From NCBI GenBank assembly GCA_021014325.1, contig CM037472.1, positions 29,412,234 through 29,476,233 on the forward strand: a stretch of DNA of 64,000 bases. The letters are read 5' to 3'. Positions 34,301-45,607 of this stretch are shown in pieces. A model generated the notes under the pieces. That model made no database searches and was not told the DNA's origin. It saw only the letters and a program-made list of their open reading frames with translations. The stretch's first letter is position 1; every line of letters begins with the position of its first letter. This stretch comes from Plazaster borealis (lineage: Eukaryota > Echinodermata > Asteroidea > Forcipulatida > Labidiasteridae). A program made the translations under genes and the position numbers.

Positions 34301-37300
34301 ACAGAAATGTTGAATTTGGACACAACATTTGTTAACACGATTGAATGTTTTGCTAACATTCGGCCGTCCATGCCAACCAGCGCAGTTTGTTTATCAACAA
34401 AAGAAAGGTCTATCGGAACGAGAAAACACGTCAAACAAAGAACATTTCTTTTTCTGAAATCAAACCTTTTGTTTTTTAAATTTTATCTAATGACAAAATC
34501 TGAACAACAAAAATATTCATTACAATTTTTATCACTAAGTATTACATTCCCAACAACATACATAATCGTCATGGTCATAAACTACGTTAAAGGCACTGTA
34601 CACGTTTGGTAATTGTCAAAGACCAGTGTTCTCACTAGGTGTATCCCAACATATGCATAAAATAACAAGCCTGTGAAAATTTGGGCTCAATTGGTCATCG
34701 AAGTTGCAAGAAAATGATGCAAGAAAAAACACCTTTGTTGTACAAATTTGTGTGCTTTCAGATAGGAATAAAAAACTTCTTGCAAGAAGTTTTTATTATT
34801 TTAGTGAGAAATTACCTCTCTCTCAAAAACTACGTTACTTCAGAGGGAGTCGTTTCCTACAATGTTTTATACTATCAACAGCTCTCCGTTGCTTGTTACC
34901 AAGTAAGTTTTTATGTTAATATTTGTTTTGAGTCATTACCAAACGTGTACGATACCTTTAAACTAAAATAATTGACGAAATAAAATCTCGCCCACGTAAA
35001 ACTCTAAGGTTGGGACCACAATGTTCCCGGAAGTTCGAATGCGCGCGAGACTTGCACAGTATATTTGCAAACAGGCGCGGAGTCTGCCGTTACTTGCACT
35101 GCAGGGGTCTCCCAGGCTACACAGTATTTCCCACTTTTTGCAATATTGTTCAACTCGTCAATTGTTTTCACAAAAATAATAAATGTCTACATCACTATTC
35201 TGAATCATCATTTCATGTGCATTACCAATATTTCATTTTTACCAGACACTTTTTGCCAAGCTTACACAATTTCTCCACCGAACAGCATGTCCCAAACATT
35301 GTATCCGGCGAATGGCAATCCACTTTCGTTCCAAATATTAGCCAGGTTGGTTTTGTTACAAACGACATGTACGAGTAGGAGTCACGAGTCATGAAGGTCG
35401 AGTCCAAGTCTGCCGTCACGAGACAAAAAATAATAAATAAATAAAATGAAAACGTCTAGAAATTTATGCCACAACTGCAATCTCAAGTTAAAAGGGTTGG
35501 GGGGAGTGAGGACACACCAATATGCCTATACACTCTAGACACTTCCGCGTAATAATTGACTCGGATCCGGGTCCCGTGAGGCCAGACCCATTCCTTGGTC
35601 AGTATGAATCGGAATCTGTGTCAAAATGACCCATAAATGGGTCAAAATGACTCGTACTCCGAGTCAATTCTGACTCGGGAGTTTTTAAGGTGTATAGGTC
35701 TTAGCAAAAGCATCAATTCATACAAGAAAACAAAATCGTTAATAAAAGAAGTAAAGCCGACGCCGATAGCTCTTGAAACAATCAAATCCGTACTCGAAAA
35801 AAACAAAACAAAACAAAACGGAAATTGTCAGTTCTTCTTTTCTTGAAGGACGGAAACGTGGATAATACAGCGTAAATACAAGGATTATAGGCCTGCGAAC
35901 CCTTTGCCCTTTTCATGTTCTTCTGTCTCCTACTCTTCTTGTTTTGATGACATTAATCCAGAGTCTTTACAACAAAGCTTACGACAAGACGGATGGAGCC
36001 AGTATACAAATTATACGGCTTTAAATTCATACAATGATACCGGTATCCATGCTGGGGATATATTCTGCACGGTTGCACATGTTTGTCGAGGTCTTTCAAA
36101 TTATGAAGGGAAAATTGAAGAAAATCGGGGACTAATAATATTTATGGGCATTGGTACGTGAAGCATGATTCCCGTTCATGGAGAAGCTGAAGGACATTGT
36201 TTGGAATCAACACGTAAATGTAAGGTTATTAATAATATAGGGCCTACATGAAATTCAAACGAAGGGAATGGAATTTTCGACGCGCAGCTTATACATTTAT
36301 ATTCAATACAATTTTCCCTGGAGATTTCCGCTAAAAAAGATGTCAGTGTTTAGAAAATAGTGTCAAAACTCTATTCTCACCGTTTACACAACATCACAAA
36401 ATATGTTTCACATAACCATTTTTCGACAACAAGAGAACCTGTGCCAGTAGGCCTATATAGTTTTTTTCTGCAATAAATACATTTTAGTCTAAACGTAAAT
36501 CCGTCTGTCAAGGCGACAGGTTGACAACAAAAGAATGTTCCCAACTCAAGTGAAGTTAAACGGTGTTTGAAAGCTTGTTTTGCAAAATCAAAGCACAGTT
36601 TCTTTGTGAAACACACTCCCTGGACGAAGTTGTTTGTAGTTAGGCCTATTAACATTGTGATTTCCAAATGTCACGAGTTCATAAAAACGAGATAATACTT
36701 ATCGGTCTGTCCTCTATTCAATGATTTCAGCGCAATTTTAAATGCGTTTTTTTTTTGTCTTTTCTCAGTTGTTGACACACACACAATCAAGTATTTTACA
36801 CGAATTATTTGTATAAGTAACACATGAATGATTTTGTTCACCTAGTTCTTCCTCAATTGCCTTTTACCTTTGTGTCTGCTTGTCAGGCGTCTCGTTCCAA
36901 CCATCGCTTCATGAATAGACGTCCATATTATGTCATCTTCAATTTGCATTCATCCATTATAATATTTTTGCTTATAATTTTTTTGTTTGAATTTAACTTA
37001 TCTAATAAATATATTAAACAGAATTGGTAAGGATAAAAAACATCATCGTTAAATCTTTAGTCTGAATTCTTAATGGTTATGAAGTTCATACTAGAACATA
37101 ATGTGAAATATTCCCCTCTGAAATTAAGTCATATTCGAGAAAACTGTAATAAAACCTGTAGAAAACTTAATACAACGCACGGGGTGATTTCAGTTGTTAC
37201 AACCAAAATTAAGGACAATGTGTTTACATGCTGAAAATTGTGCATGGTTTTTCACTATTTTCTCCTGACTCACGCAACGGAATAAACCCAACTGTTCACA

Positions 37301-37683
37301 AGCTTGTTATTTCATGTATTTGGTTGATTACACAAAACATTAGCCTTTTCTGCAACTATTTTGTCAGCTCTGTCAATCCTGTACCATACATTTAAGATAA
37401 ATTATGGATCGTTTTGTCTCGTGTTAAACAGGTATGTTATGAGGATGATATGTGCTCCAAATATTGGTACGCTCGGGATCACCTGACTCTGGGCATAAAT
37501 TCCCGGATGTTGTCCATGGGGGTCATCCTGCCCCCATGGGGTAACCGCAGCCTGTTGGAGGTTCACGTTCAGCCAGATGTTCCCCTCTCGTTGATGAAAG
37601 GTTTCATGAAGGAACTGCAGAGGTTCTCGCCCGGGCTAAGAACAGCTGCGCAAAAGCCACAAGAGAATTACACAATGAGCTAG
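28309..37683 (+). CDS. Uncharacterised protein with possible GRAM/PH-like domain, five exons
   Basis: Exons: 28309-28497, 30234-30501, 32354-32566, 33165-33385 and 37432-37683 (TAG). All junctions are GT-AG and the phases close to 380 aa. Residues 1-63 are Ser/Thr-rich and probably disordered. Exon 2 has a Pro-rich stretch, then an acidic helix-like segment ending AVSYGEFLT. Exon 3 begins with a conserved-looking DLLHPDECFLLHG and later has LTGRAFLTNHRLILFSAE (about 203-220). That pattern resembles the turn-strand core of GRAM/PH domains, which bind phosphoinositides or proteins at membranes. Exon 4 continues with strand-like segments and a Cys-rich FCCLPLVCCR. Exon 5 has ILPPWGNRSLLEVHVQP and a final amphipathic helix. 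No signal peptide is seen. I do not recognise the family; the GRAM/PH call is inference from motif shape. The 380-aa assembly itself is well supported by codon and splice structure. It is divergent from the reductase gene. Confidence 0.75.
28570..28735 (+). mobile_element. tRNA-like SINE (family S1), copy 2
   Basis: The leader GAACAAAGATATTGACAAAA (28597) precedes the tRNA-like core GGATAGCTCAGTTGGTAGAG, then the B-box region GATTCAAATCCCGCTC and TTTGTCTTTGTTCAACG. It starts 70 bp after the first exon of the GRAM-like gene. Confidence 0.75.
28985..29055 (-). mobile_element. Retroposon tail fragment
   Basis: AATAATATAATAATATTGG, TCTTATATAGCGCACG and CCCCAAGGCG are the complement of a GCGCTATATAA-type LINE/SINE tail. 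Confidence 0.55.
29559..29815. mobile_element. MITE family M3, copy 1
   Basis: Begins TTAAAGGTATTATACAGG. The block with CAACCAAATACATGAAATAA, AGGAGAAAATAGTGAGAAA and TAATTGTGGTTGTAACAAC is present in inverse orientation at 37183-37396. The right boundary here is uncertain. Confidence 0.75.
29999..30150. repeat. Interspersed repeat shared with 7715-7870
   Basis: CTTACGAGCATTCTGTACAC, then an AT-rich segment with TTTAATATTTTGTACAAT and AAAGAGATGTCAA, as in the ZFYVE1 intron copy. It ends about 80 bp before exon 2 of the GRAM-like gene. Confidence 0.6.
30573..30942. mobile_element. MITE family M2, copy 2
   Basis: Starts TTAAAGGCACTGAACACG and ends AACGTGTACGATACCTTT. It includes the internal AAACTTCTTGCAAAAAGTTT hairpin. 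It starts 70 bp past the exon 2 donor of the GRAM-like gene. Confidence 0.88.
30945..31225. repeat. Degenerate tandem repeat around GTGTTAAAATAACACC
   Basis: At least five copies of a palindromic GTGTTAAA(A/T)TAACACC-like core are spaced about 50-60 bp apart. They are linked by ATTGTGCCA(A)TTTCA-like segments, starting right at the end of an M2 MITE. Confidence 0.65.
31233..31391. mobile_element. GGGCCC-terminal inverted-repeat element, copy 1
   Basis: GGGGCCCATTTTCACAGAGC at the left and GCAGCTCTTTGAAATTACAC at the right form imperfect inverted ends, with GTTACATGGTATTTTGGCTG inside. Relatives are at 40131-40319 and 45608-45925. Confidence 0.6.
32600..32730. repeat. GCGCAACC-type interspersed repeat, copy 3
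   Basis: GACGTCATCATCACAATAAT, TTGGTTGCGCCATTTTAGGG and, at the right, GAGTTGACTCCCGCAATATG. It begins about 35 bp after the exon 3 donor of the GRAM-like gene. Confidence 0.6.
33507..33884. mobile_element. MITE family M2, copy 3
   Basis: Starts GAAAGGCACTGAACACG and ends CAAACGTGTACAGTGCCTTT, followed by TTAA. Arms of about 25 bp are clearly inverted, and the GGCTTCTTGCAAGAAGTC hairpin is present. Confidence 0.9.
33935..34100. repeat. GCGCAACC-type interspersed repeat, copy 4
   Basis: GGGACTCAAATTATCTAACG, ATGAATCTTGGTTGCGCCAT and TTTGGGAATCAGG, the complement of the phrase seen at 52420. It starts 50 bp after an M2 MITE. Confidence 0.55.
34587..34963. mobile_element. MITE family M2, copy 4
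   Basis: TTAA, then AGGCACTGTACACGTTTGG; the other end is CCAAACGTGTACGATACCT followed by TTAA. This is the best-preserved copy, about 370 bp, with clean TTAA on both sides. It is 700 bp from copy 3 in the same orientation. Confidence 0.92.
35518..35700. mobile_element. Small inverted-repeat element (GACTCG-rich)
   Basis: GCCTATACACTCTAGAC...ATTGACTCGGATCC on the left is matched inversely by GAGTCAATTCTGACTCGG...GGTGTATAGG on the right. It is about 180 bp and lies in the last intron of the GRAM-like gene. The remainder of 34970-37180 holds nothing else I recognise. Confidence 0.6.
37183..37396. mobile_element. MITE family M3, copy 2 (inverse)
   Basis: GTTGTTACAACCAAAATTAA, ATTTTCTCCTGACTCACG and TATTTCATGTATTTGGTTG are the reverse complement of the 29559 copy. 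The far end is CCTGTACCATACATTTAA. It ends 36 bp before the terminal exon of the GRAM-like gene. Confidence 0.75.
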
Positions 37684-38068
37684 AGTTAGAATTGATGATC
37701 GAGTCACACTCAGTCACACTCGAGTCACCCTTTCCCACTTTAACGAGAATACTTGTGCCGCTTTTTGCGCAATCAAAATGTCAGGACACACGATTGTTTT
37801 ATTTTGCAAATTTAGAAGCCGCACGATTACTATTTTATAACCTCGAGAAGAAAAATTAATCAAAGAAGACAATGCAGACCCTACATTGACGATTGTGAAA
37901 ATGGAGAGTAAAAATGGACTATAATTTTCTACAATTTCATAAATTCTCTCACTTAACATTTAACAGTCAGTTCGTACAGACTTTGATTGGAAAGAGGAAA
38001 TTAGTGGCCCTTGAAAGAGATTGTACGTGCATACACAGAAAATGAAATATGGTGCTTGGCAGAGTAAT

Positions 38069-38565
38069 TTAAAGAGGGTCTCCAAGGTCAAATTAAGTTT
38101 TGTGATGCACTCATTGTCTAATAGATAGAGTCCTTATGAAGTTACCCTAATTTTTTGTGGCCGTTAACATGGTGTACGTGTCATTTTATTTTACATTCTG
38201 TCAGAGCGAACTTTGAAATATGACGTCATTGGATATCAACAACAAATGGTCCCTGTACAATCCGAAGGGGAGTTTGTGCGTCAGTCAAAAGGTCAAATTC
38301 AATGCCTTTTGGGTTGAATATCATATAAATTCAGGAATGAACTAAACGTTTCCTGAACAAAAATGTACAGACCAATTATTTGAAATATGACATCACTGAA
38401 TGTTTTTGGATGTTGACGAAAACTGGAAGGGTGTCACAAAACAATGGCATACCGTTTGAAATTGAGGTTAGAGAATTGTAATTTTCCCCAACTTTTAAAA
38501 GGATTCTATCTATTAAAAAATGAGTGCATCACAAAACTGAAATCAACCTTGGAGTCCCTCTTTAA
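38069..38565. mobile_element. MITE family M4, copy 2
   Basis: TTAA, then AGAGGGTCTCCAAGGTCAAA; the other end is CAACCTTGGAGTCCCTCT followed by TTAA. TTTTGTGATGCACTCATT and ATGAGTGCATCACAAAAC extend the inverted arms to over 40 bp. The element spans about 490 bp and carries no ORF of note. Confidence 0.9.
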
Positions 38566-40130
38566 GAAACGGCACCACGTGGTAACTCTTTTTCCCCGCT
38601 ATTTACATCAAACTAGTCGTCTTTGTAAATGAATGAAACAAAAGTAAAACCTTCTCGAAACCATCAAACAACTCCTAATGAGGTTGCAGCGCCGTCAACA
38701 TAGAATCTCTACCATCACATGTTACCGATCACTCCTGGGCGAGGAGAAGAATTTATGTTTTTCTCAAGGTCTCAATACCGTTTTTTAGATTCAAGTTAAG
38801 CCCACAACACACAGTGAAATACTATTTCTATTATATATATCGGTACCGCACAAGCAAATATCCTTGTCATTTGATTAGTCGAACACGCGTCACGTGGCAT
38901 CATCATTTTGCCATATATTTACTGCAGTGACTCTCCAAAATAAAATATTGGATAGGCCCAACCAGTATGGATAATTATTGGACGCTTCTCAACGTTGTTC
39001 CCAAAATAATCGTTCCCTCCCGTTTGTTAAAATGTGGCAAGGTCGTGTTCACGGCGGACAAGGTTGGCGTTTACATGGAGTCGTCCACGTCGTTTAGGGT
39101 TTTTTTTTAAAGAGTTTTAATAGTGTGGGGTGCATGAGTTTCCATATCTATTTTGTGTCCAATGTGAGAATATTTCACATGCCAAGGGTCTATGTGTGTG
39201 TTGCATTTCGTACGTGCATTGTCGTAGAATGTAATCACTCGGTTTCTCCTCTGGTGAAATGGAATAGTGCAGATCCCACCTCGTTATTATATTCAGCGAC
39301 AATGCACTCATATGCATCTAATATTTGTATAATAACGAAGTCCTACAATGCAGTCGAAAACTAATGTAGCTGTAAACAAAGTCAGAGATTGTTGGTCAAT
39401 GAATGTATTTCATTCGGATGAAACGGATGTCATTAACAAAACAGGAACCAATGTCAACATAATTATTTAAGAGGACCCTTTGCTTCAATTTTAAAAGCCC
39501 ATCAAATGATGTACAGTTGTTGCACTGTTTCGTATGTAAATAGCATAGGTTTGTAAATATTATTGCCAGTCGCGCCATGCACTCCTTATCTGAAATTATT
39601 CTTGACAATTTGGCAATCAAGAAAGAAAAAAACTTTCCAAAAAATATTGTAGCATTTTTTGCAGCTGCGATGAACGTGACAAGATTACTGCTGATATAGC
39701 CGTGCGAAACATCACCATTTTAAAACATTTCTGTTTTGCTCTAAAAAAATACCAGATATACGTTTGGTTCATGGTGTGACTCCCGAAATGTAAAAAAACG
39801 CGGAAATAACATTTTCCTCCCGATCGGTGCCTTGACGCACTTGTAGATATTCCGTAAGTTCATCCTTTTCACCATTGTAATCTCCGTTTGAAGTTTGCCT
39901 GTTTGCTTATTTAATATTTTATAAGTTTTTCATCATCATATATTTATGGAGGTTGTTGTATTATTGGTAAGTTAATTAATTGCTTACAACCTGCCTTTTT
40001 TGCAATTAATGCAGTTGGGTTCAAAGGTTTAAACATTTCAATGGTTGTACAGTAGAGAGTAGGGCCTACTGCTTCCAAGGCAGTTTCCCAGGCTGCTTTT
40101 TCCAGGCTGCTTCCCAGTTTGTAAGCATCC

Positions 40131-40319
40131 AGGGGCCATTTTCATAGAGCTGGTTAACAAATATTGTCTCAACATTTTCTGCTGAGCACAAATGAGCAGG
40201 GTACCAGTTACAGATGGTACATGTGACATGGTATTATGGCTAAAGGCTGGTAACCCTTTTCTGGTTGTTTATGTGTGCTGGGCTATTGTGTTAAGCAACT
40301 CTACTATGTGTGGGCCCCT
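40131..40319. mobile_element. GGGCCC-terminal inverted-repeat element, copy 2
   Basis: AGGGGCCATTTTCATAGAGC left and TGTGTGGGCCCCTG right, with GGTACCAGTTACAGATGG inside. Imperfect but in the same order as copies at 31233 and 45608. Confidence 0.6.
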
Positions 40320-40573
40320 GCTGTGTGCCCATATATTTTTAAGACACGTTTGAAGTCAACATTATATCTTTATTTAATCAGTAAGTTAAATTTGAAAGTT
40401 TCTTAGAGGGTTTCAACAGATGTTTGAAATTCTGACTAAAAATAACAGTTCAATTATTTGATTTACACACACTAATTAAATCCCGTTTACCCGGTTATCC
40501 GGTTTGTATTTTTAAAATATTAAGCTTTCTTGGTGTAACTGCTGTTATTTAACTACCAAGACAAATATGCCAA

Positions 40574-40963
40574 TTTAAAGGGACACGTTGCCTTGGATCG
40601 GGCGAGTTGGTCTATGAAAATCGTTTGTAACCGTTTGTTATAAAATGCATATGAATAGAAAGATGTTTTAAAAGTAGAATACAATGATCCACACAAAATG
40701 CCTCGAAATTGCGTGGTTTTCCTTTTACTTTGCGAACTAACACGGTCCGCCAATTTGTGGAGTCAAAAAATTTGCTCTACAAAATGGCGTGCCGTGTTAG
40801 TTCACGATGTAAAAAGAAAACCACGCAATTTTGAGTCATATTTGTGTGGATCATTGTATTCTACTTTTAAAACATCTTTCTAACCATAATGCATTTTATA
40901 ACAAACGGTTACAAACGCTGTTCATAGACCAACACGCCCGATCCAAGGCAACGTGTCCCTTAA
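40574..40963. mobile_element. Palindromic MITE family M1, copy 3
   Basis: TTAA-bounded. GGGACACGTTGCCTTGGATC and GATCCAAGGCAACGTGTCCC are near-perfect inverted ends, and the rest of the 390 bp is also largely self-complementary. Confidence 0.92.
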
Positions 40964-41102
40964 GTGATGCCTCTAAAAGCTACCCGAGTTAAGAACGCCT
41001 ATTGGGATTGAAATGCTCCTTTCTAACAATGTTGTATACAATCAATTTCTAATAATGCTTTTTAATATATGTTAACTTTGCATCGGGGATAAAGATTATA
41101 AT

Positions 41103-41197
41103 TTGTTTTTACCCTTCCACCGATGTGTATTAAGCACTGTATACCGAAGTACTGAGTATACAGTGCTTAATACACATCGGTGGAAGGGTACAAACAA
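41103..41197. repeat. Long hairpin: 41-bp arms, 13-nt loop
   Basis: Left arm 41103-41143 and right arm 41157-41197 are complementary at 40 of 41 positions. The loop is CCGAAGTACTGAG. No poly-T or TTAA boundary is evident. Confidence 0.9.
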
Positions 41198-41222
41198 GTA
41201 ATGCTAATGCTAGTCAAAACAT

Positions 41223-41298
41223 ATTTGTCAAACAACCGGGATAGCTCAAATTGTGTAGCTTCGGCAACACAAGTTGAGCTATCTGTTTGACAAACTCG
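41223..41298. repeat. Second hairpin adjacent to the 41103 hairpin
   Basis: TTTGTCAAACAACCGGGATA, AGCTCAAATTGTGT and, after AGCTTCGGCAAC, the complement ACACAAGTTGAGCTATC, TGTTTGACAAA. Arms are of about 30 bp with a few mismatches. Confidence 0.75.
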
Positions 41299-41574
41299 TT
41301 TATCCTGGGGTAACCCACACTCGTTATGCCGTCATCTTATTTGCTCCTACTAAAACCAGTAATAACCAAACAGCAGCATGTGTATGTGATGGATCAATTA
41401 CGGGTCTGTTTCGTTTGGTACAGTGAGAACACACTGAGAACTGACAAAATATGGTGATTGGATGATTACAATGTTCGTCGGCCCAAACAGAAAGCTGCCA
41501 AACGGACAAGGTCTAATGGTCTTCGTCAAAACAAGTGCTTTGTTGAGCTTCAGCTCTGGCGAAGGCACCGGTTT

Positions 41575-42060
41575 CGTCTCCAACTTAGGCCCAAGTTTAA
41601 GCCCCAGCTTAGACCCCAGCTTAGGCCCGGAATAGGCCACGGCTTAGGCTCCGGCTTAGGCTCCGGCTTATTCTTCGTCACTGACTTTAAATCATGGCTT
41701 CAAGAAGGCGGCAGAGCCCACGGCCGAACCGAAGCCGTGGCCATGGTTTCAAAAAGACCATGCACGTTCAGCAGGTAACCTTTCATGCATCAAGGTCTTT
41801 CAGTTAGTTACCTGGTACTTTGATCTAGTAATAGGCCTATCTTACGTAAAGCATGATGTGTTTGTGAATTCACGTGCTTAGAAACTAAATTAGGCAAAGT
41901 TAACACCCTTCCTCACTGAGATATGGCCCTTTTGGACACCACGGCTTGGGTTAAGGCTCTGTTATTTATTTGGAAATCGTGCAAGTTTCGTTACAGGTCT
42001 TCATACAGTCGAACGGAGCCTAAGGCGGAGCCTAAGTCGGATCCCAATCCCAAGCCACGG
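41575..42060. repeat. GC-rich block of GCTTAGGC repeats with inverted relatives
   Basis: About eight copies of a roughly 12-bp CCGGCTTAGGCT-like unit occupy 41578-41682. Inverse forms GGAGCCTAAGGCGGAGCC and CCCAAGCCACGG occur at 42010-42060. The frame at 41458-41778 stays open across it, which is better explained by the repeat than by coding. Confidence 0.65.
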
Positions 42061-44267
42061 TTTCGAAAATGACCATAAAACCCTTCATACAAAACAGATA
42101 TCGACCGTCAAGTCGCGCAAGCGTGGTGCCCGATAAGTTGCGCGAGTTTGTTTCCCACACGCTAAAGCAATGCAGGTGGGAACAATGTTCCACAAACATG
42201 TTTGAAAACTCGCAAGAATTGCACGGCCTAAAGGTGACTGTAAACCATCACTGTAAATATTGGGGAAAGTGAAAGAGTGCGTCATTGCGTCAATTAACAC
42301 GTTGCATGAGATTGATATAAGTTCACAAACCTGATGTCCGGACAGGGAATCGCAAATCCTTGAATAAAATTGCTTCATAGTTCAATCCGATGTCCTATGT
42401 GTTGTGTCATGTATTGACACTTTTGTTGAAAACAAGGACTTGGTTGTAATCAATTGCTGTCAGCCGTAGGGGGGGGGACGTTTTCCCCTAATCTCATATG
42501 CATTTATGGTGGTTATTGTTTATATGTATAATACATTTTGGAAATTTTCTTGCAGGCGAGAAACTATAACACTAAACTCTCATCAGCCTGAACTAAAATG
42601 ATGTTGTGCCGTACATCTGTTTCAAATCTCAATAATAACATCTTAGAAGTAACGGATTCAAATTTGATCTTAGAAAGTGTCCATCTCGTCAAAATAAAGT
42701 AAGATCAGCTTCAAAGATACACCATCCGCATCTTGGCTGAAAAGATTCTTTAGAATATTTTTTTCCCCAGCAGACTAATTTGAAACGGTCAATCTCATAA
42801 GTTACTAGTCTGAAGGCCAATGATGGACACTCATCAGGCTGGGCGTACACACACTGAATGCTACAATGGTCAATTTAAACAATAACATCTACTGAGGTCG
42901 GGCGACACATAAGCACGTTGTTCCATCTGCAATCCTTTTCCCTCATCATCAAAGGATTCAAGGCAGTATATCTTTCAAGTCAATCTGCAGTCCCAAACAA
43001 AACCCGGACAAGTAATTACTTAATTAGAGGAATGTGTATTATACACCTGAGTTTCTTCTCTCTGAAAATTCAAGACGAGACAAACACAATAGGGCCCGAC
43101 AGGGGAGGAGGAAACTGCCGCTAGTACATTACGAAGATACATTGATTACAGTCATAGTCATATATTTATACTGTATCATCATTTTGAAGCCCGGCAAAAA
43201 AGAAGATCAAGAAGAAAAAAGGTGAAACAATAACGAATTAAAACAATGGAAAATTAGTCATTCTAAATGTGCTTTTATTTTGACAAGTGTGAACATTAAT
43301 GGAAATTGAACAATAATTTTCCTCATCAATTTTAAGAGAAAGGTTCACGAGAATCTAACACTCAATTATCAATAACTTAGTGATTTGAGCAAACACATTC
43401 TGAACGTCCAGGACTGAAAATCACAAGGAGCTAAGATTAATCTTAAAGATGCAATCCCTGTGTTTGGGCAAAAGTATTACAACAATTATTTGATAGAGCG
43501 AACGAATTAAGAAAGGTTATGTGATTTTGTAACGAAAAATATAAATTTAAAACCTAGATCTCTGAAATGCGGAACTCTAGATACAGTCACTTTTATTTAA
43601 AACGGACGTCATTCTGATTGACTGCCCTTTGGCCAATCAGAAGAGTGTTGTAATTTAATGAATATGTTAATGAATATTCATGACTTTTGTGACCTCTTTC
43701 AGCTGTTAATGGGTCACGGCCGGCAGCCGGCGGACCGGCTGCGATTTTTGGGGTTTTCTGCCGCTTACTATGTCAAATCCAAAGTATTTAACCAATCAAA
43801 AATCAATTTGTGGTCACGCGGCTGCCTTATCATGAATATTTACTCATAAATATTTCCACCTAAAACTTCCCTGTCCATCCTGGGTTTGTGTGTCTGAAAC
43901 ATGTGCTGTGAATTGGAGGAAGTATTTGTGGATTGCGGATGGTAACAGCAACTCTTTGTTGGGGGACTGTTTATTTGAAAACAGGGGGACTTGTTAAAGC
44001 TCAACCTTGTTGACTGGTATGGTATTCTTGGATGCATATTCTTTGTGACGGAAAGCACAGCATACGCGCAATCAGTGTGACCTGTCATTTCAAAGTTTCC
44101 TCTACAATATTGTCAATAAAAACGTAATTTGTGTTTGAAAAAAGTCATAGCTCATGAACCATGCAATATATTTTTACAACACACGTATCAAAGTTGATGA
44201 CATTTGGCATGTTTTTATTGAAAAAAATTAATAATTAACACTTCAAAAATATATAACAACCAAGCTA

Positions 44268-45415
44268 GCATGCATACGTTGGGCTAACGTCGGTAAACGT
44301 CGGCGAAGTCGGCATCAAAAAACAAACGTTGAAAAGTCGTTGGGAAGGTCGGTGTATATTTTTAAACGTTGTGCGGACGTTGGTTAACAGTAAAAAATAA
44401 AATAGTTCGATATAGAACGCTGCCGCAACGTAGTTTTAATAGCGTCAACCTAACGTCAGCTTCTATATGTTGTGCCAACGTCGGGAAATGTTGTCAGTAT
44501 AACAGGTCGATTTTCAACGTTGTCACAACGAAGTTATAATAGGGGCAACCTAACGTCGAATTACACAGGTTGTGCCAACGTTGAAAACGTTGTGCAGTAT
44601 ATCTGGTCGATTTTTTATGTTGGCTCAACGTAGTTATAATGGGAACAACCTAACGTCGGCCTCCATAGAATGTGCCAACGTTGGGAAATATTGTTCAGTT
44701 TAATAGGTCTATTTTTAACGTTGATACAACGTATAATTTTGGCAACATGACGTAGGCGTTTGTAGGTCGGCGCCTTATCGCATTGATGGTACGTTGGCGA
44801 TTAATGTAGTGCCAACGTTGGACCAACGTTGACATATATGCGAAGTTGTAGGCGGGGATTAGAAGTTTGTGATTTTTCTTAAACAATGTCATATGATTTG
44901 GTTGAATTTAGTTATATCTACAGTTAGTTTTTGTACTAGGGTGAATTAACAACCAGACAGTTTTAATTAAAAAGGTTAAAAATATGACTACAAAGTATAT
45001 CGATCCTAGACTGTTTATAAGACATGATGTGCAGTTAGAAGTATATATAGGTTATAATGACTGTAGAGTTAAATTACTGGTTTCATACATTAAATAACAT
45101 AACTACTAAATATAAATTAAGAACGTATAATAATATGATAATTACTTAAATGAATAATAAAACAGGCTAAACGTGTCAGAAAAAACGGGAAAATAACGTT
45201 AACGTGACGTCAACTGCCGACGTTTGGCCAACCATAAAATATTATGTTGCCACAACGTTTTACTCATACGTCATACGAACTTTGGATGTACCGACGTTGG
45301 CTCAAAAAATGTCGACGTTATTATGACGTTGGGTCAACGTTGGTCCAATGTCGGCAACAATGAAACAAACAATGTTGTCACGACGTCATTTGCCGACGGT
45401 TGCACAATTAGCATA
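44268..45415. mobile_element. CAACGTTG-rich element, probable non-autonomous transposon
   Basis: Two arrays of self-complementary CCAACGTTGG-like words (44275-44840 and 45195-45415) flank an AT-rich centre. Left array units recur about every 110-120 bp: AACGT(A/T)GTTATAAT, CAACCTAACGTCGGC and TGTGCCAACGTTGG. The right array is broadly the inverse. Exact ends are not fixed, and there is no transposase ORF. Confidence 0.65.
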
Positions 45416-45607
45416 ACAGAAACCATAAAGGTAGGAGACTATCTCTTAAAGTAAGAGATAGGCCTACTATAAAAACTGTAATTACAAGACAGTGTAGTAG
45501 TGGAGGAGCAATTTAAACCAAACGGATCGCGGGTGGAGTATTGATGTGGAGAGATCGTGCATGGTCAGGGCCGTGGAGTACTAATGTTGAGAGAGTGCGT
45601 GTGGTCA

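Noticed and set aside
35010..35394. Overlapping 110-120 codon plus-strand frames as extra exons of the GRAM-like gene
   Set aside because: Exon 4 and the terminal exon already join in phase, and no acceptor/donor pair frames this block convincingly.
41458..41778. 106-codon frame rich in Arg, Pro and Gly
   Set aside because: Most of it is translation of the GCTTAGGC tandem repeat.
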